Shown: piece by piece, positions 7,746-17,751 of the stretch
Layout: the number at the start of each line of letters is the position of its first letter
How positions within the stretch are numbered: position 1 is the stretch's first letter
DNA from: Streptomyces thinghirensis
GTDB lineage: Bacteria > Actinomycetota > Actinomycetia > Streptomycetales > Streptomycetaceae
DNA length: 64,000 bases
Assembly: GCA_021502835.1 (NCBI GenBank)
Contig: JAKFGP010000008.1
Span: forward strand, 414,558-478,557
Reading direction: 5' to 3'
Notes under the pieces: generated by a model
The model's input: the letters and a program-made list of their open reading frames with translations, nothing else
Told to the model about the DNA's origin: nothing
Databases searched by the model: none
Position numbers and translations under genes: made by a program

Positions 7746-10700
7746 CTAGGCACCCGGGATCGAGGTCAGGAACTCCCCGACCCAGCCGAGCAGCTCGCGC
7801 CCGACCAGCGGCTTGCCGCCCACCTTCGCGGTCTTCGGACGGGGTACGAGGACCTGGTGGGCGCCCGCCTTGATGACGCTTCCGGGGTAGAGCCGCTTGA
7901 GCCTCAGCTCCTGGGACTCGCGCAACTCCACGGGCGCGAAGCGGATGTTGTTGCCCTGGAGCACGATGTCGCCGACGGCGCACGCCCGCGCGAGCATGCG
8001 CAGGCCCGCGACCAGCAGCAGGTTCTCCACCGGTTCCGGCAACTTGCCGTAGCGGTCGACGAGTTCCTCGCGTACGGCCTTGATGTCCTCCTCGCTGTTG
8101 GCGGAGGCGATGGACCGGTACGCCTGGAGCCGCAGCCGCTCGCCGGGGGCGTAGTCGTGCGGGACGTGCGCGTCGACGGGCAGCTCGATCTTGACCTCGA
8201 GCGGCGGCTCCTCCTCCACGCCGCCCTCCAGAGAGGCCCGGTAGTCGGCGACGGCCTCGCCGACCATCCGCACGTACAGGTCGAAGCCGACGCCCGCGAT
8301 GTGGCCGGACTGCTCACCGCCGAGCAGGTTGCCGGCGCCGCGGATCTCCAGGTCCTTCATCGCCACGTACATGCCCGCGCCCATCTCGGTGTGCTGGGCG
8401 ATGGTGGCGAGCCGCTCGTGCGCGGTCTCGGTCAGCGGCTTCTCCGGCGGGTAGAGGAAGTACGCGTAGCCGCGTTCCCGGCCTCGGCCGACCCGGCCGC
8501 GCAGCTGGTGGAGCTGGCTGAGGCCGAAGTTGTCGCCGCGCTCGACGATGAGGGGTGTTGGCGTTGGAGATGTCGATGCCGGACTCGACGATGGTCGTGG
8601 AGACCAGCACGTCGAACTTCTTCTCCCAGAAGTCGACGACGACCTGCTCCAGCGCCTGTTCCGACATCTGGCCGTGGGCGGTGGCGATGCGCGCCTCGGG
8701 GACGATCTCGCGGAGACGAGCGGCCGCGCGGTCGATGGACTCGACGCGGTTGTGGATGTAGAAGACCTGGCCCTCGCGCAGCAGCTCGCGGCGGATCGCG
8801 GCGCCGATCTGCTTCTGCTCGTAGGGGCCGACGAAGGTCAGCACCGGGTGGCGCTCCTCCGGCGGGGGTGGTGATCGTCGACATCTCGCGGATGCCGGTG
8901 ACCGCCATCTCCAGGGTGCGCGGGATGGGGGTGGCGGACATGGTCAGGACGTCGACGTTGGCACGGAGCTTCTTCAGCTGCTCCTTGTGCTCGACGCCGA
9001 AACGCTGCTCCTCGTCGACGATGACCAGGCCGAGGTCCTTGAACTTGGTCTCGGAGGAGAACAGGCGGTGGGTGCCGATGACGATGTCCACCGAGCCCTC
9101 GCGCAGGCCCTCCAGGGTCGCCTTCGACTCGGTGTCGGTCTGGAACCGGGACAGCGCTCGCACGTTCACCGGGAACTGGGCGTACCGCTCGCCGAACGTC
9201 CCGAAGTGCTGCTGCACCAGCAGGGTCGTCGGCACGAGGACGGCCACCTGCTTGCCGTCCTGGACCGCCTTGAAGGCGGCGCGGACCGCGATCTCCGTCT
9301 TGCCGTAGCCGACGTCGCCGCAGATCAGGCGGTCCATGGGGACCGTCTTCTCCATGTCCTCCTTGACCTCGGCGATGGTGGTGAGCTGGTCCGGGGTCTC
9401 CGCGTACGGGAAGGCGTCCTCCAGCTCGCGCTGCCAGGGGGTGTCCGCGCCGAACGCGTGCCCGGGCGCCGCCATCCGCGCGCTGTAGAGCTTGATCAGG
9501 TCGGCGGCGATCTCCTTGACCGCCTTCTTCGCGCGGGCCTTGGTCTTGGTCCAGTCGGCGCCGCCCAGGCGGGTGCAGGGTGGGGGCCTCGCCGCCGACG
9601 TACTTGGTGATCTGCTCCAGCTGGTCGGTGGGGATGTAGAGACGGTCGCCGGGCTGGCCGCGCTTGGCGGGGGCGTACTCCACGACCAGGTACTCGCGGG
9701 TCGCGCCCTGCACGGTGCGCTGGACCATCTCGATGTAGCGGCCCACGCCGTGCTGCTCGTGGACGATGTAGTCGCCCGTCTCCAGGGTGAGCGGGTCGAT
9801 GGTCTTGCGGCGCCGGGCCGGCATCCGGGCGCCCTCGCGGCCGGCGGCCTTCTGCCCGGTCAGGTCCGTCTCGGTGAGCACGGCGAGCTTGAGGGCCTGG
9901 TCGACGAAGCCGTAGTCGATCGAGCCGCAGGAGACGTGCACGACGGACGGGCTGAGGGTGCCGAGGTCGTTGTCGAGGCGGGCGGCGATGCCCTCGCCGC
10001 CGAGGACCTCGACGGTGCGGGCGGCCGGGCCGTGGCCCTCGGTGACGTAGACCGCGCGCCAGCCGTCGGCGAGCCAGCCCTTGGTGTCGGCCAGCGCCTT
10101 GGCGGTGTCGCCGCGGTAGGTCTCGGGGGCGTGCATGCCGAGCTTGAGGGTGTCGGCGTCCTCCAGCGCGTCGTCGGCGGCGAAGGGCGACACCGACCAC
10201 CACATCATGTCCAGCTCGCGGGCGTGCTCCCGGACGTCCGCGATGGACCACAGGGAGGCCGCGTCGACGTCGATCGGCGCCTCGCCGCCGCCGCGGTGGC
10301 CGCCCAGGACGCCTGGAGGAACTCCTGGCTCGTCGCCACGAGGTCGGCGGCGCGGGACCGCACCCGCTCCGGGTCGCAGACGAGCGCCATCGAGCCCTTG
10401 GGCAGCACGTCGATCAGCAGTTCCATGTCGTCGACGAGGACCGGGGCCAGGGACTCCATGCCCTCGACGGCGATGCCCTCGGCGATCTTGCCGAGCAGTT
10501 CGCCCAGCTCTGGGTGGTCCTCGGCGAGGACGCGGGCGCGCTCCCGTACGTCGTCCGTGAGCAGCAGCTCGCGGCAGGGCGGGGCCCACAGGCCGTGTTC
10601 GGCGACCTCCAGGGAGCGCTGGTCGGCGACCTTGAAGTAGCGGATCTCCTCGACGTCGTCGCCCCAGAACTCGACGCGGAGGGGTGCTCCTCGGTCGGTG

Positions 10701-11281
10701 GGAAGACGTCCAGGATGCCGCCGCGCACGGCGAACTCGCCGCGCTTCTCCACCAGCTCCACACGCGCGTACGCTGCCGCCGCGAGGGCTTCGACAATCTC
10801 TTCCAGGTCGGCGCTCTGCCCGGTGCGCAGCGCGACCGGCTCCAGGTCACCGAGGCCCTTGACCTGCGGCTGGAGCACCGAGCGTACGGGCGCGACGACG
10901 ACGGAGACCGGGCCGGTCTCGGGGTCGTCGGGGCGGGGGTGGGCCAGGCGGCGCAGGACGGCCAGACGGCGGCCGACGGTGTCGCTGCGGGGGCTGAGGC
11001 GCTCGTGCGGGAGGGTCTCCCAGGAGGGATACTCGACGACGCCCTCCTCGGGCAGCAGCGAGCGCAGGGCCGCCGCCAGGTCCTCCGCCTCGCGCCCCGT
11101 CGCGGTCACCGCCAGCACCGGGCGGCCCGTCTCGCGGGCCAGCGCGGCGACCGAGAAGGCGCGGGCCGCGGGAGGGCCGACCAGGTCGACGTGCATGCGG
11201 TTGCCGTCTGCGGCCGCGGAGATCGCTTCCGCGAGGGCGGTGTCCCTTGACGACGGCGTCGAGCAGACCGTGCAGGCTCAT
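7746..11281 (-). CDS. mfd: Transcription-repair coupling factor Mfd
   Basis: Mfd releases RNA polymerase stalled at DNA lesions and recruits UvrA. The reconstructed protein is about 1,178 residues, the normal length. It shows the UvrB-homology region ([22 protein letters not shown]), the RNA-polymerase-interaction domain ([16 protein letters not shown] and [17 protein letters not shown]), the helicase motifs ([20 protein letters not shown]alker [16 protein letters not shown]alker [12 protein letters not shown]) and the C-terminal TRCF domain. Six single-base shifts break it, near 11245, 10682, 10300, 9575, 8865 and 8552, each in or beside a G/C run. Domain content is complete across them, so I treat the gene as functional and the breaks as sequencing errors. 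ATG 11281 gives [13 protein letters not shown]. Confidence 0.95.
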
Positions 11282-11531
11282 GGAGGGGGCGCTTCCGTCC
11301 TGGGGTGCTGGGTGCGGGTGCTGGGGTGGACAACACGAGTAACCCGGCGGTGTGAGGGCCGGGGGTGTCCAGCGTACGACGCCGCGCCCGCCCGCGCCGG
11401 TGGCTGTGGATGACGCCGGGGGTGTGGTGGCCGGCGCCACGGTGCCCGTACCAGGGCGCTCCACCCCTTGGCCCCCGGCCTGCGCCCACCCACCACCCGG
11501 ACTCGGTCGGCTGAAAGGCGGGCCGCCATAG
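11282..11531. other. Upstream region of mfd
   Basis: About 250 bases of G/C-rich sequence precede mfd, with no convincing reading frame. A mildly AT-richer stretch (ACAACACGAGTAACCCGG, 11331-11348) is the most likely promoter area for mfd. No clear -10/-35 pair was recognised. Confidence 0.3.
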
Positions 11532-11577
11532 GGAGCCCGGCGCCGGGAGTCCCCCTTGGGACTCCCGGCGCCGGCTC
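11532..11577. terminator. Terminator hairpin downstream of the ABC exporter operon
   Basis: GAGCC(C)GGCGCCGGGAGT pairs with ACTCCCGGCGCCGGCTC, a stem of about 17 bp with one bulge and a loop made of a C-rich and a G-rich triplet around TT. It sits 45 bases beyond the stop codon of the permease gene on the minus strand. Confidence 0.75.
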
Positions 11578-11622
11578 TCCCCCGCAACCCCCGTATGCGG
11601 TGGCTCGTCGGTCGCTACTCCG

Positions 11623-14187
11623 TCACTCCGTCGCGATGGCGTTCAGGACGTTCATCCGGCCCGCCCGGAACGCCGGGACCAGGGCGGCGAACAGGCCCAC
11701 GAAGGCCGAGCCGATGAAGACGCCGATGATCGTCGGCCAGGGGATGTCGAGGACGTTCAGTCCCTCCAGGGCGAGCAGCTTCTGCGCCGTGGCGCCCCAG
11801 CCCATGCCCAGCCCCAGGCCGAGCAGAGCACCGAAGAGGGCGATGACGACGGACTCCATCCGGATCATGCGGCGCAGCTGGCGGCGGGAGAGACCGATCG
11901 CCCGCATCAGGCCGATCTCGCGGGTCCGCTCGACCACCGACAGCGCCAGAGTGTTCACCACACCGAGGACCGCGACGATGATCGCCAGGGCGAGCAGGCC
12001 GTAGACCATCTTCAGCAGCTGGCCGACCTGGTCCTTCAGCTCCTGCTTGTAGTCGGTCTGGTCGGCCACCTGGTACTGCGGGTAGGCGTCCAGCGACTTC
12101 TTCAGCGCGGCGTACGCCTGCTCCGCCTGGCCGTCCTCCGCCTTGGCGAACATGATCGTGTTCGGCGGGATGCTGTCGGCCGGCAGGTACTTCCGCATCG
12201 TCTCGATGCTGATGTACCGCGCGCCCTGGTCGATGGCCACGTCGTCGTCCGTGATCGCGGCGACCTTGAGCTTGGCGGTCTCGCCGCCCTTGAAGGCGAC
12301 GGAGACCGTGTCGCCGACGTGCACACCGTGCTTCTTCGCGTAGTCCGCGCCGACCGACATGGCGTCGATGCCGTAGGCGGCGGAGAGCTTGCCCTCGGTC
12401 GTCGCGCGGTTCACGTCCTGGGCGTACGTCGGGTCGGCGGCCGTGACACCGTCGTCGTCCGTCTTGCCGTCGGGCGAGGTCAGCGTGGCGTCCAGCATCT
12501 TGTAGCGGGTGACGTGCTCCAGGCCGGGCGTGTCCTGCATCGCCTTCTCGGCCTGCGGCACGATCCGCTGGTTGCCCTGGACGATGAAGTCCGCGCCGAC
12601 GGTCTTGTCCAGCTCGCTGGTGGCCGAGGCGACCATGGAGGAGCCGACCACCGAGAGGCAGGCGACCAGCGCGAGGCCGATCATCAGGGCGGCGCCCGTG
12701 GCGCCGGTGCGGCGCGGGTTGCGCAGGGCGTTGCGTTCGGCCAGGCGGCCGACCGGGCCGAAGGCCCGCAGCAGCACCGCGCTGATCACCCGGACCACGA
12801 AGCCCGCGAGCAGCGGGCCGATGACGACGAAGCCGATGAGGGACAGCACGATGCCCGCGCCGAGCATCAGCGAACCCTCGCTCGCCTTGTCGGCGGCGGC
12901 GGCCGTGAGCAGGGCCACGGCACCGGCGCCGGTGAGGACCAGGCCGATCAGGCCGCGTATCCAGCCGGCCTTGCCGTCAGCCGGCGTACCGGCGTCGCGC
13001 AGGGCGGCCATCGGGGAGATCTTGCCGGCGCGGCGGGCCGGCAGGTAGGCGGCCAGGACGGTGACCACGATGCCGAGGACCAGGCCGACCACGGGTGTCG
13101 CCGTCTTGATGGTCAGGTCGTCGGTGGAGAGGTTCATCCCCGCCGCCGACATCAGCTTCATCAGGCCGACGGCGATTCCGACACCGGCCGCGACGCCGAG
13201 GATCGAGCCGACGATGCCGAGGAGCAGCGCCTCGACCAGCACCGAGCGGTTGACCTGCCGGCGGGAGGAGCCGATGGCCCGCATGAGGCCGATCTCGCGG
13301 GTGCGCTGGGCGACCAGCATGGAGAAGGTGTTGATGATCAGGAAGATGCCGACCAGGAACGCGATCCCGGCGAAGCCGAGCATGGCGTACTTGATGACGT
13401 TCATGAACTCGCCGAGTTCCTTGCGGTTCTCGTCGGAGTTCTCCTTCGCCGTCTGCACCTTGTAGGTGCCGTCCATGACCTGGGCGACGCTCTGCTTGAG
13501 CTGGGCGTCGGAGACACCGGCCGCGGCGGCGACGTTGAGCTGCGTGAACCTGCCGGTGGCGCCGAGCAGTTCGCGCTGGGCGGTGGGCGTGTCGAAGTAG
13601 ACGACGGCGGCACCGGGGTTGGTCACCGTGAAGGACGCGATGCCGACGATCTCGGCCTTGAAGTCGCCGGTCTGCGAGATGGTGCGCAGTTCGTCACCGA
13701 GCTTCAGGTCGTGCTTGTCGGCGGTGTCGGCGTCGACCATGAGCTCGGTGGGCCCGCGCGGGGCGTGCCCGGAGGTGATCTCCATCGACCGGAGGTCGTT
13801 CTTCGTCCAGTTGCCGGCGATCGTCGGGGCGCCGCTGGTGGCGCCCACGTTGTCGTTGTCACTGTCGACGACGGTCACGTTCATCGAACTGACCATGCCC
13901 TCGGCCGACTTGACCCCGCCGGCCGCGCGTACCCGCTCCAGCGCGGAAGCCGGCAGCGACTCGGGCACGCCGTTCTGCGGGGCGTCGTCGCTCTTGGCCT
14001 CCTTCGGCATGACCGTCACGTCCGAGGACGTGACCGCGAAGAGCTTGTCGAAGGTGGTGTTCATCGTGTCCGTGAACACCAGGGTCCCGCAGACGAACGC
14101 CACCGACAGCAGCACCGCCACCGCCGAGAGCGCCATACGGCCCTTGTGCGCGAGGAAGTTGCGCATCGAGGTCTTGACGACGGTCAT
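11623..14187 (-). CDS. ABC transporter permease, duplicated FtsX/MacB type
   Basis: This 854-residue protein has an intact frame. It has an N-terminal transmembrane helix, a large extracytoplasmic MacB-PCD-like domain (about residues 45-240), a three-helix FtsX domain (around 260-390, with VAQRTREIGLMRAIGSSRRQ), two central helices, a second extracytoplasmic domain, and a second C-terminal FtsX domain with the near-identical motif VVERTREIGLMRAIGLSRRQ. The repeated motif is the cytoplasmic coupling helix that contacts the ATPase. Ten predicted helices and two large outer domains are usual for the LolE/YknZ-like exporters of actinomycetes, which move lipids, lipoproteins or peptides. It is coupled to the ATPase gene by an ATGA overlap at 14184-14187. 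Confidence 0.92.
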   Translation of the reverse strand: MTVVKTSMRNFLAHKGRMALSAVAVLLSVAFVCGTLVFTDTMNTTFDKLFAVTSSDVTVMPKEAKSDDAPQNGVPESLPASALERVRAAGGVKSAEGMVSSMNVTVVDSDNDNVGATSGAPTIAGNWTKNDLRSMEITSGHAPRGPTELMVDADTADKHDLKLGDELRTISQTGDFKAEIVGIASFTVTNPGAAVVYFDTPTAQRELLGATGRFTQLNVAAAAGVSDAQLKQSVAQVMDGTYKVQTAKENSDENRKELGEFMNVIKYAMLGFAGIAFLVGIFLIINTFSMLVAQRTREIGLMRAIGSSRRQVNRSVLVEALLLGIVGSILGVAAGVGIAVGLMKLMSAAGMNLSTDDLTIKTATPVVGLVLGIVVTVLAAYLPARRAGKISPMAALRDAGTPADGKAGWIRGLIGLVLTGAGAVALLTAAAADKASEGSLMLGAGIVLSLIGFVVIGPLLAGFVVRVISAVLLRAFGPVGRLAERNALRNPRRTGATGAALMIGLALVACLSVVGSSMVASATSELDKTVGADFIVQGNQRIVPQAEKAMQDTPGLEHVTRYKMLDATLTSPDGKTDDDGVTAADPTYAQDVNRATTEGKLSAAYGIDAMSVGADYAKKHGVHVGDTVSVAFKGGETAKLKVAAITDDDVAIDQGARYISIETMRKYLPADSIPPNTIMFAKAEDGQAEQAYAALKKSLDAYPQYQVADQTDYKQELKDQVGQLLKMVYGLLALAIIVAVLGVVNTLALSVVERTREIGLMRAIGLSRRQLRRMIRMESVVIALFGALLGLGLGMGWGATAQKLLALEGLNVLDIPWPTIIGVFIGSAFVGLFAALVPAFRAGRMNVLNAIATE

Positions 14188-14973
14188 GACGTGCGCCCCC
14201 GGGCGTCGAAGTCCTTCATGCGGTCGAGGACGGCGTCCGCGGTCGGCTTGTACATCTCGTCCACGATCCGGCCGTCGGCGAGGTACAGCACCCGGTCCGC
14301 GTAACTGGCGGCCACCGGGTCATGGGTGACCATCACGATGGTCTGGCCCAGTTCGGTGACCGACCGGCGCAGGAAGCCGAGGACCTCGGCGCCGGCGCGC
14401 GAGTCGAGGTTTCCGGTCGGCTCGTCACCGAAGATGATCTCGGGCCGCGCGGCCAGTGCCCGCGCCACCGCGACCCGCTGCTGCTGGCCGCCGGAGAGCT
14501 GGGTCGGCCGGTGCTTCAGCCGCCCGGCCAGCCCCACGGTCTCCACGACGCGGTCCAGCCACGCGCGGTCGTACTTGCGCCCGGCGATGTCCATGGGCAG
14601 CGTGATGTTCTCGAGCGCGTTCAGCGTCGGGAGCAGGTTGAACGCCTGGAAGATGAAGCCGATCCGGTCCCGGCGCAGCTGGGTGAGCTTCTTGTCCTTC
14701 AGGCCGGTGATCTCGGTCTCGTCGAGGTATATCTGCCCGCCGGAGACGGTGTCCAGGCCGGCCAGGCAGTGCATCAGCGTGGACTTGCCGGACCCCGAGG
14801 GTCCCATGATCGCGGTGAACTGGCCGCGGGCGATGTCCACGTCCACGTGGTCGAGGGCGACCACCCGGGTCTCGCCCGATCCGTACGCCTTCACGACCTG
14901 ACGCGCTCGCGCCGCAACGGCCGTACGCCCTCCGGTGCTCCCCATGCGTGGGAATACTTACGGCCGATGTCAT
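14184..14973 (-). CDS. ABC transporter ATP-binding protein (LolD/MacB type)
   Basis: This nucleotide-binding subunit of the exporter shows Walker A GPSGSGKST, a Q-loop (FIFQAFNLLP), signature LSGGQQQRVAVARAL, Walker B IIFGDEPTGNLDS and the switch His in VMVTHDP. The uninterrupted frame begins at ATG 14945. However, the strong Shine-Dalgarno GGAG sits seven bases before ATG 14973, and reading from there gives MTSAVSIPTHG, which joins STGGRTAVAARARQ if one G is removed from the GGGG at about 14943. I therefore place the start at 14973 and read the extra G as an error. It is the promoter-proximal gene of the two-gene operon. Confidence 0.9.
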
Positions 14974-15512
14974 GTCAAGTCTCCTATGTCGGTCATCAGG
15001 TGAGCCACCGGTGCCGCCGGCGGGCGCTGAGCGGTACCGGTGGACTGGGTGAACGTGGTGCTGCCGTGCTGCGACCGCCGCGGTGTGCGCGTCGCCGTGC
15101 GTGTGCCGTCGTGCCTGTCGTCGTGCGTGTGCCGTCGTGCGTGTCGTCGTGCGTGCGTCGTCCTGCTACGTCGAAGAGTCTGGCCGGAACCGGGGGCGAG
15201 CGCGCTGGTGTTCAGCGCACTCTTCTGCTGGGGAAAACCCCACCCCCGCGGGTCCGGTTCACCGCCCCCAGCGGCGTAAAGCCAGACTAAGGACGCGACC
15301 GGGCCCGTCTCGTCCTCCGTCGGTACGAACCCTCCCCGGGCCGTAGTACGGAGGTACCCCTAGGGGCTGTCCACCCTTCGGCGGAGCGGACCTAGGGGTT
15401 GTCCTCCTCCCCGGGACGCATCGAGCCTCCACCCTCCCGCGGCGTCAGGGTCAAGTGCGAAGCTGGCTCCCGCAGATGGATGCAACGGGAACGCAAGGAC
15501 GGAGGCACCCGG
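14974..15512. other. 540-base divergent spacer between ABC exporter and MFS pump
   Basis: No gene is supported here. It holds the simple repeat at 15087-15170 and, nearer the MFS gene, two direct copies of CCTAGGGGYTGTCC at 15359-15372 and 15391-15404, 32 bases apart start to start (about three helical turns). These lie about 110-155 bases before the MFS start and are candidate regulator sites. Confidence 0.5.
15087..15170. repeat. Degenerate tandem repeat based on GTCGTGCGTGT
   Basis: About 84 bases consist of imperfect units of GTCGTGCGTGT/GTGCCGTCGTGCGT in the spacer between the ABC exporter and the MFS gene. No protein with family features is encoded here. It is a simple-sequence expansion typical of GC-rich spacers. 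Confidence 0.7.
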
Positions 15513-17034
15513 GTGGACGGCGTGGACAGCACCCGGCCCGCGGTGGACGAGGCCGGAGCGGGCACGGGCCCGGACCGGCGCGGCGCCGTCGTGGCCGCCC
15601 TGATGCTCGCGATGGCGCTGTCGGCACTCGACGCCACGATCGTCTCCACCGCCGTCCCGCAGATCGTCGGCGACCTCGGCGGCTTCTCCCTCTTCTCCTG
15701 GCTCTTCTCCGGCTATCTGCTGGCCGTCACCGTCACGCTCCCCGTCTACGGCAAGCTCTCCGACACCTACGGCCGCAAACCGGTCCTGGTGGCGGGGGCT
15801 GCGCTGTTCCTCCTCGGCTCCCTGCTGTGCGCGCTCGCCTGGAACATGGGCGCCCTGATCGCCTTCCGCGTCCTGCAGGGCCTGGGCGGCGGCGCCCTCC
15901 AGGGCACCGTGCAGACGCTCGCCGCCGACCTGTACCCGCTCAAGGACCGGCCCAGGATCCAGGCCAGGCTGTCCACGGTGTGGGCGGTGTCCGCGATCGC
16001 GGGCCCCGGACTGGGCGGTGTGCTGGCCGCGTACGCCGACTGGCGCTGGATCTTCCTCATCAACCTGCCGATCGGCGCCCTCGCCCTGTGGCTGATCGTC
16101 CGTCACCTGCACGAGCCCGCACGCGAGGCGTCCGGCACGCGCGCGCGTGTCGACTGGGCGGGCGCCCTGGCCGTGTTCGCCTGCGGCGGCGCCCTGCTCA
16201 CCGCACTGGTGCAGGGCGGGGTGGCGTGGCCGTGGCTGTCGGCGCCCTCGCTCGCCCTGTTCGGGACTGGCCTCGCCCCTGCTGGTGGCCGTGGTGGTGA
16301 TCGAACGCCGGGCGGCGGAGCCGATCATCCCCGGCTGGGTGTGGCGCCGCCGCACGATCGCGGCGGTGAACCTCGCGCTCGGCGCGCTGGGGCTGCTGAT
16401 GGTGGCGCCGACCGTGTTCCTGCCCACCTACGCCCAGTCGGTGCTGGGCCTGGCACCGGTGGCCGCCGGTTTCGTGCTGTCCGTGTGGACGCTGAGCTGG
16501 CCGGTGTCCGCGGCCCTGAGCCAGCATGTGTACCGCAGGATCGGTTTCCGGAACACGGCCATGCTCGGTATCGGCACCGCGTCCCTGATCCTGTTCGCCT
16601 TCCCGTTCCTGCCCTATCCCGGCGAGGCCTGGCAGCCGACGCTGCTGATGCTGCTGCTCGGCGCCGCGCTGGGCCTGTTCCAGCTCCCGCTCATCGTCGG
16701 CGTCCAGTCCACGGTCGGCTGGTCGGAGCGGGGCACGGCGACCGCGTCCGTCCTCTTCTGCCGCCAGACCGGGCAGACGATCGGCGCGGCGGTCTTCGGT
16801 GCGATCGCCAACGGGGTACTGGCCGCGCGCCTAGGCGGGACGGGCGACCTCGGCGCCGGGGGCCTCGACTCCGTGACGGGGGCACTGGATTCGGGCGCCG
16901 CGGACGAGTCCGTGCGGCGGGCGATCGCCGACGCCGTGCACGCCGTCTACCTGGGCGCGGCGGGTGCGGCGGCGCTGGCGTTCCTGGTGCTGCTGGTGGT
17001 GGCGCCGCGCCGGTTTCCGGTTCTCCCGGACTGA
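15513..17034 (+). CDS. MFS multidrug efflux transporter, DHA2 (14-helix) family
   Basis: The reconstructed length is about 506 residues. A short hydrophilic N-terminus precedes 14 hydrophobic helices. Family motifs are visible: SALDATIVSTAVPQI in helix 1, WLFSGYLLAV in helix 2, the loop 2-3 motif GKLSDTYGRK, and in helix 5 the antiporter-like AIAGPGLGGVLA. One frameshift near 16265 falls between helices 7 and 8. GTG 15513 was chosen because GGAGG lies seven bases upstream. DHA2 pumps export drugs or dyes by proton antiport. No regulator is adjacent, but direct repeats in the upstream spacer may bind one. Confidence 0.88.
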
Positions 17035-17232
17035 ACACGCGGGCGGGCGCGCCCCCCGAAGCGCCTGGTTAACGCGGGTAACACCCGTGGTCGGAGCCGC
17101 GCGAGCATACCGACCGATCAGTTTGGCCAAAACGCAGCGCATGGCCGAACCGGCGAGTAGCGTGCGTGGCCCGCCGCCCCCACCTCCCTGCGGTCCGCCA
17201 CATCGGACCCGAGCCGCGCAAGGAGCACCGGG

Positions 17233-17751
17233 ATGTCCTACGACCCGTCCCCGTCATACCCGCACCAGCCACCACCCCCGTACCCGTCGTACCCGCACCA
17301 GCCACCACCCCCGTACCCCCGCCCGCCGCACCACCCCGCACCGTCCCCCTACGACGCCCAACCCCACCCCCGGCAACCAGCGCAACCTCCCCACGCCGAC
17401 CCGGCCCCCGAGCCCGCCGCCCACCGGGCACCGCGCCGGGACGCGCTCGGGCACCACAGCGACCTGCGGGTCCTGCGCAGCGCCTACCGCTGGCAGCGAC
17501 GCACCGCCACGCTCACCGCGCTCGGCTACTTCACCCTGTTCCTGATCCTGTCCGCGTACGCGCCCGGGTTCATGACCGGCACCCTCGCCGACGGCCTGCC
17601 CACCGGACTGGCGCTCGCCCTGCTCCAACTCCCCGTCACCTGGCTGGCGATCGCGCTGTACGAGCACACCGCGCGCCGACACGTCGACCCGCTCGCGGAC
17701 CGCATCCGCAAAGAGGCCGAACTGGACGCCAGGCGGGAGGCGGGACGGTGA
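17233..17751 (+). CDS. DUF485 membrane protein, partner of the following symporter
   Basis: An intact frame of 172 residues. The first 75 residues are Pro/Tyr/His-rich, including two copies of YPHQPPPPYP. The DUF485 core follows: LRVLRSAYRWQRRTATLTAL, then two transmembrane helices separated by a short loop (AYAPGFMTGTLADGLPTG), then YEHTARRHVDPLADRIR. DUF485 proteins (YjcH type) are encoded immediately before ActP-type symporters. Here the stop overlaps the GTG of the symporter gene, so the pair is translationally coupled. The role is probably assembly or regulation of the symporter. Confidence 0.88.
   Translation: MSYDPSPSYPHQPPPPYPSYPHQPPPPYPRPPHHPAPSPYDAQPHPRQPAQPPHADPAPEPAAHRAPRRDALGHHSDLRVLRSAYRWQRRTATLTALGYFTLFLILSAYAPGFMTGTLADGLPTGLALALLQLPVTWLAIALYEHTARRHVDPLADRIRKEAELDARREAGR

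Noticed and set aside
15087..15170. Short protein genes reading through the GTCGTGCGTGT repeat
   Set aside because: The predicted peptides are only repeats of Arg/Cys/Val/Ser from the simple sequence, with no ribosome-binding site and no conservation signal.
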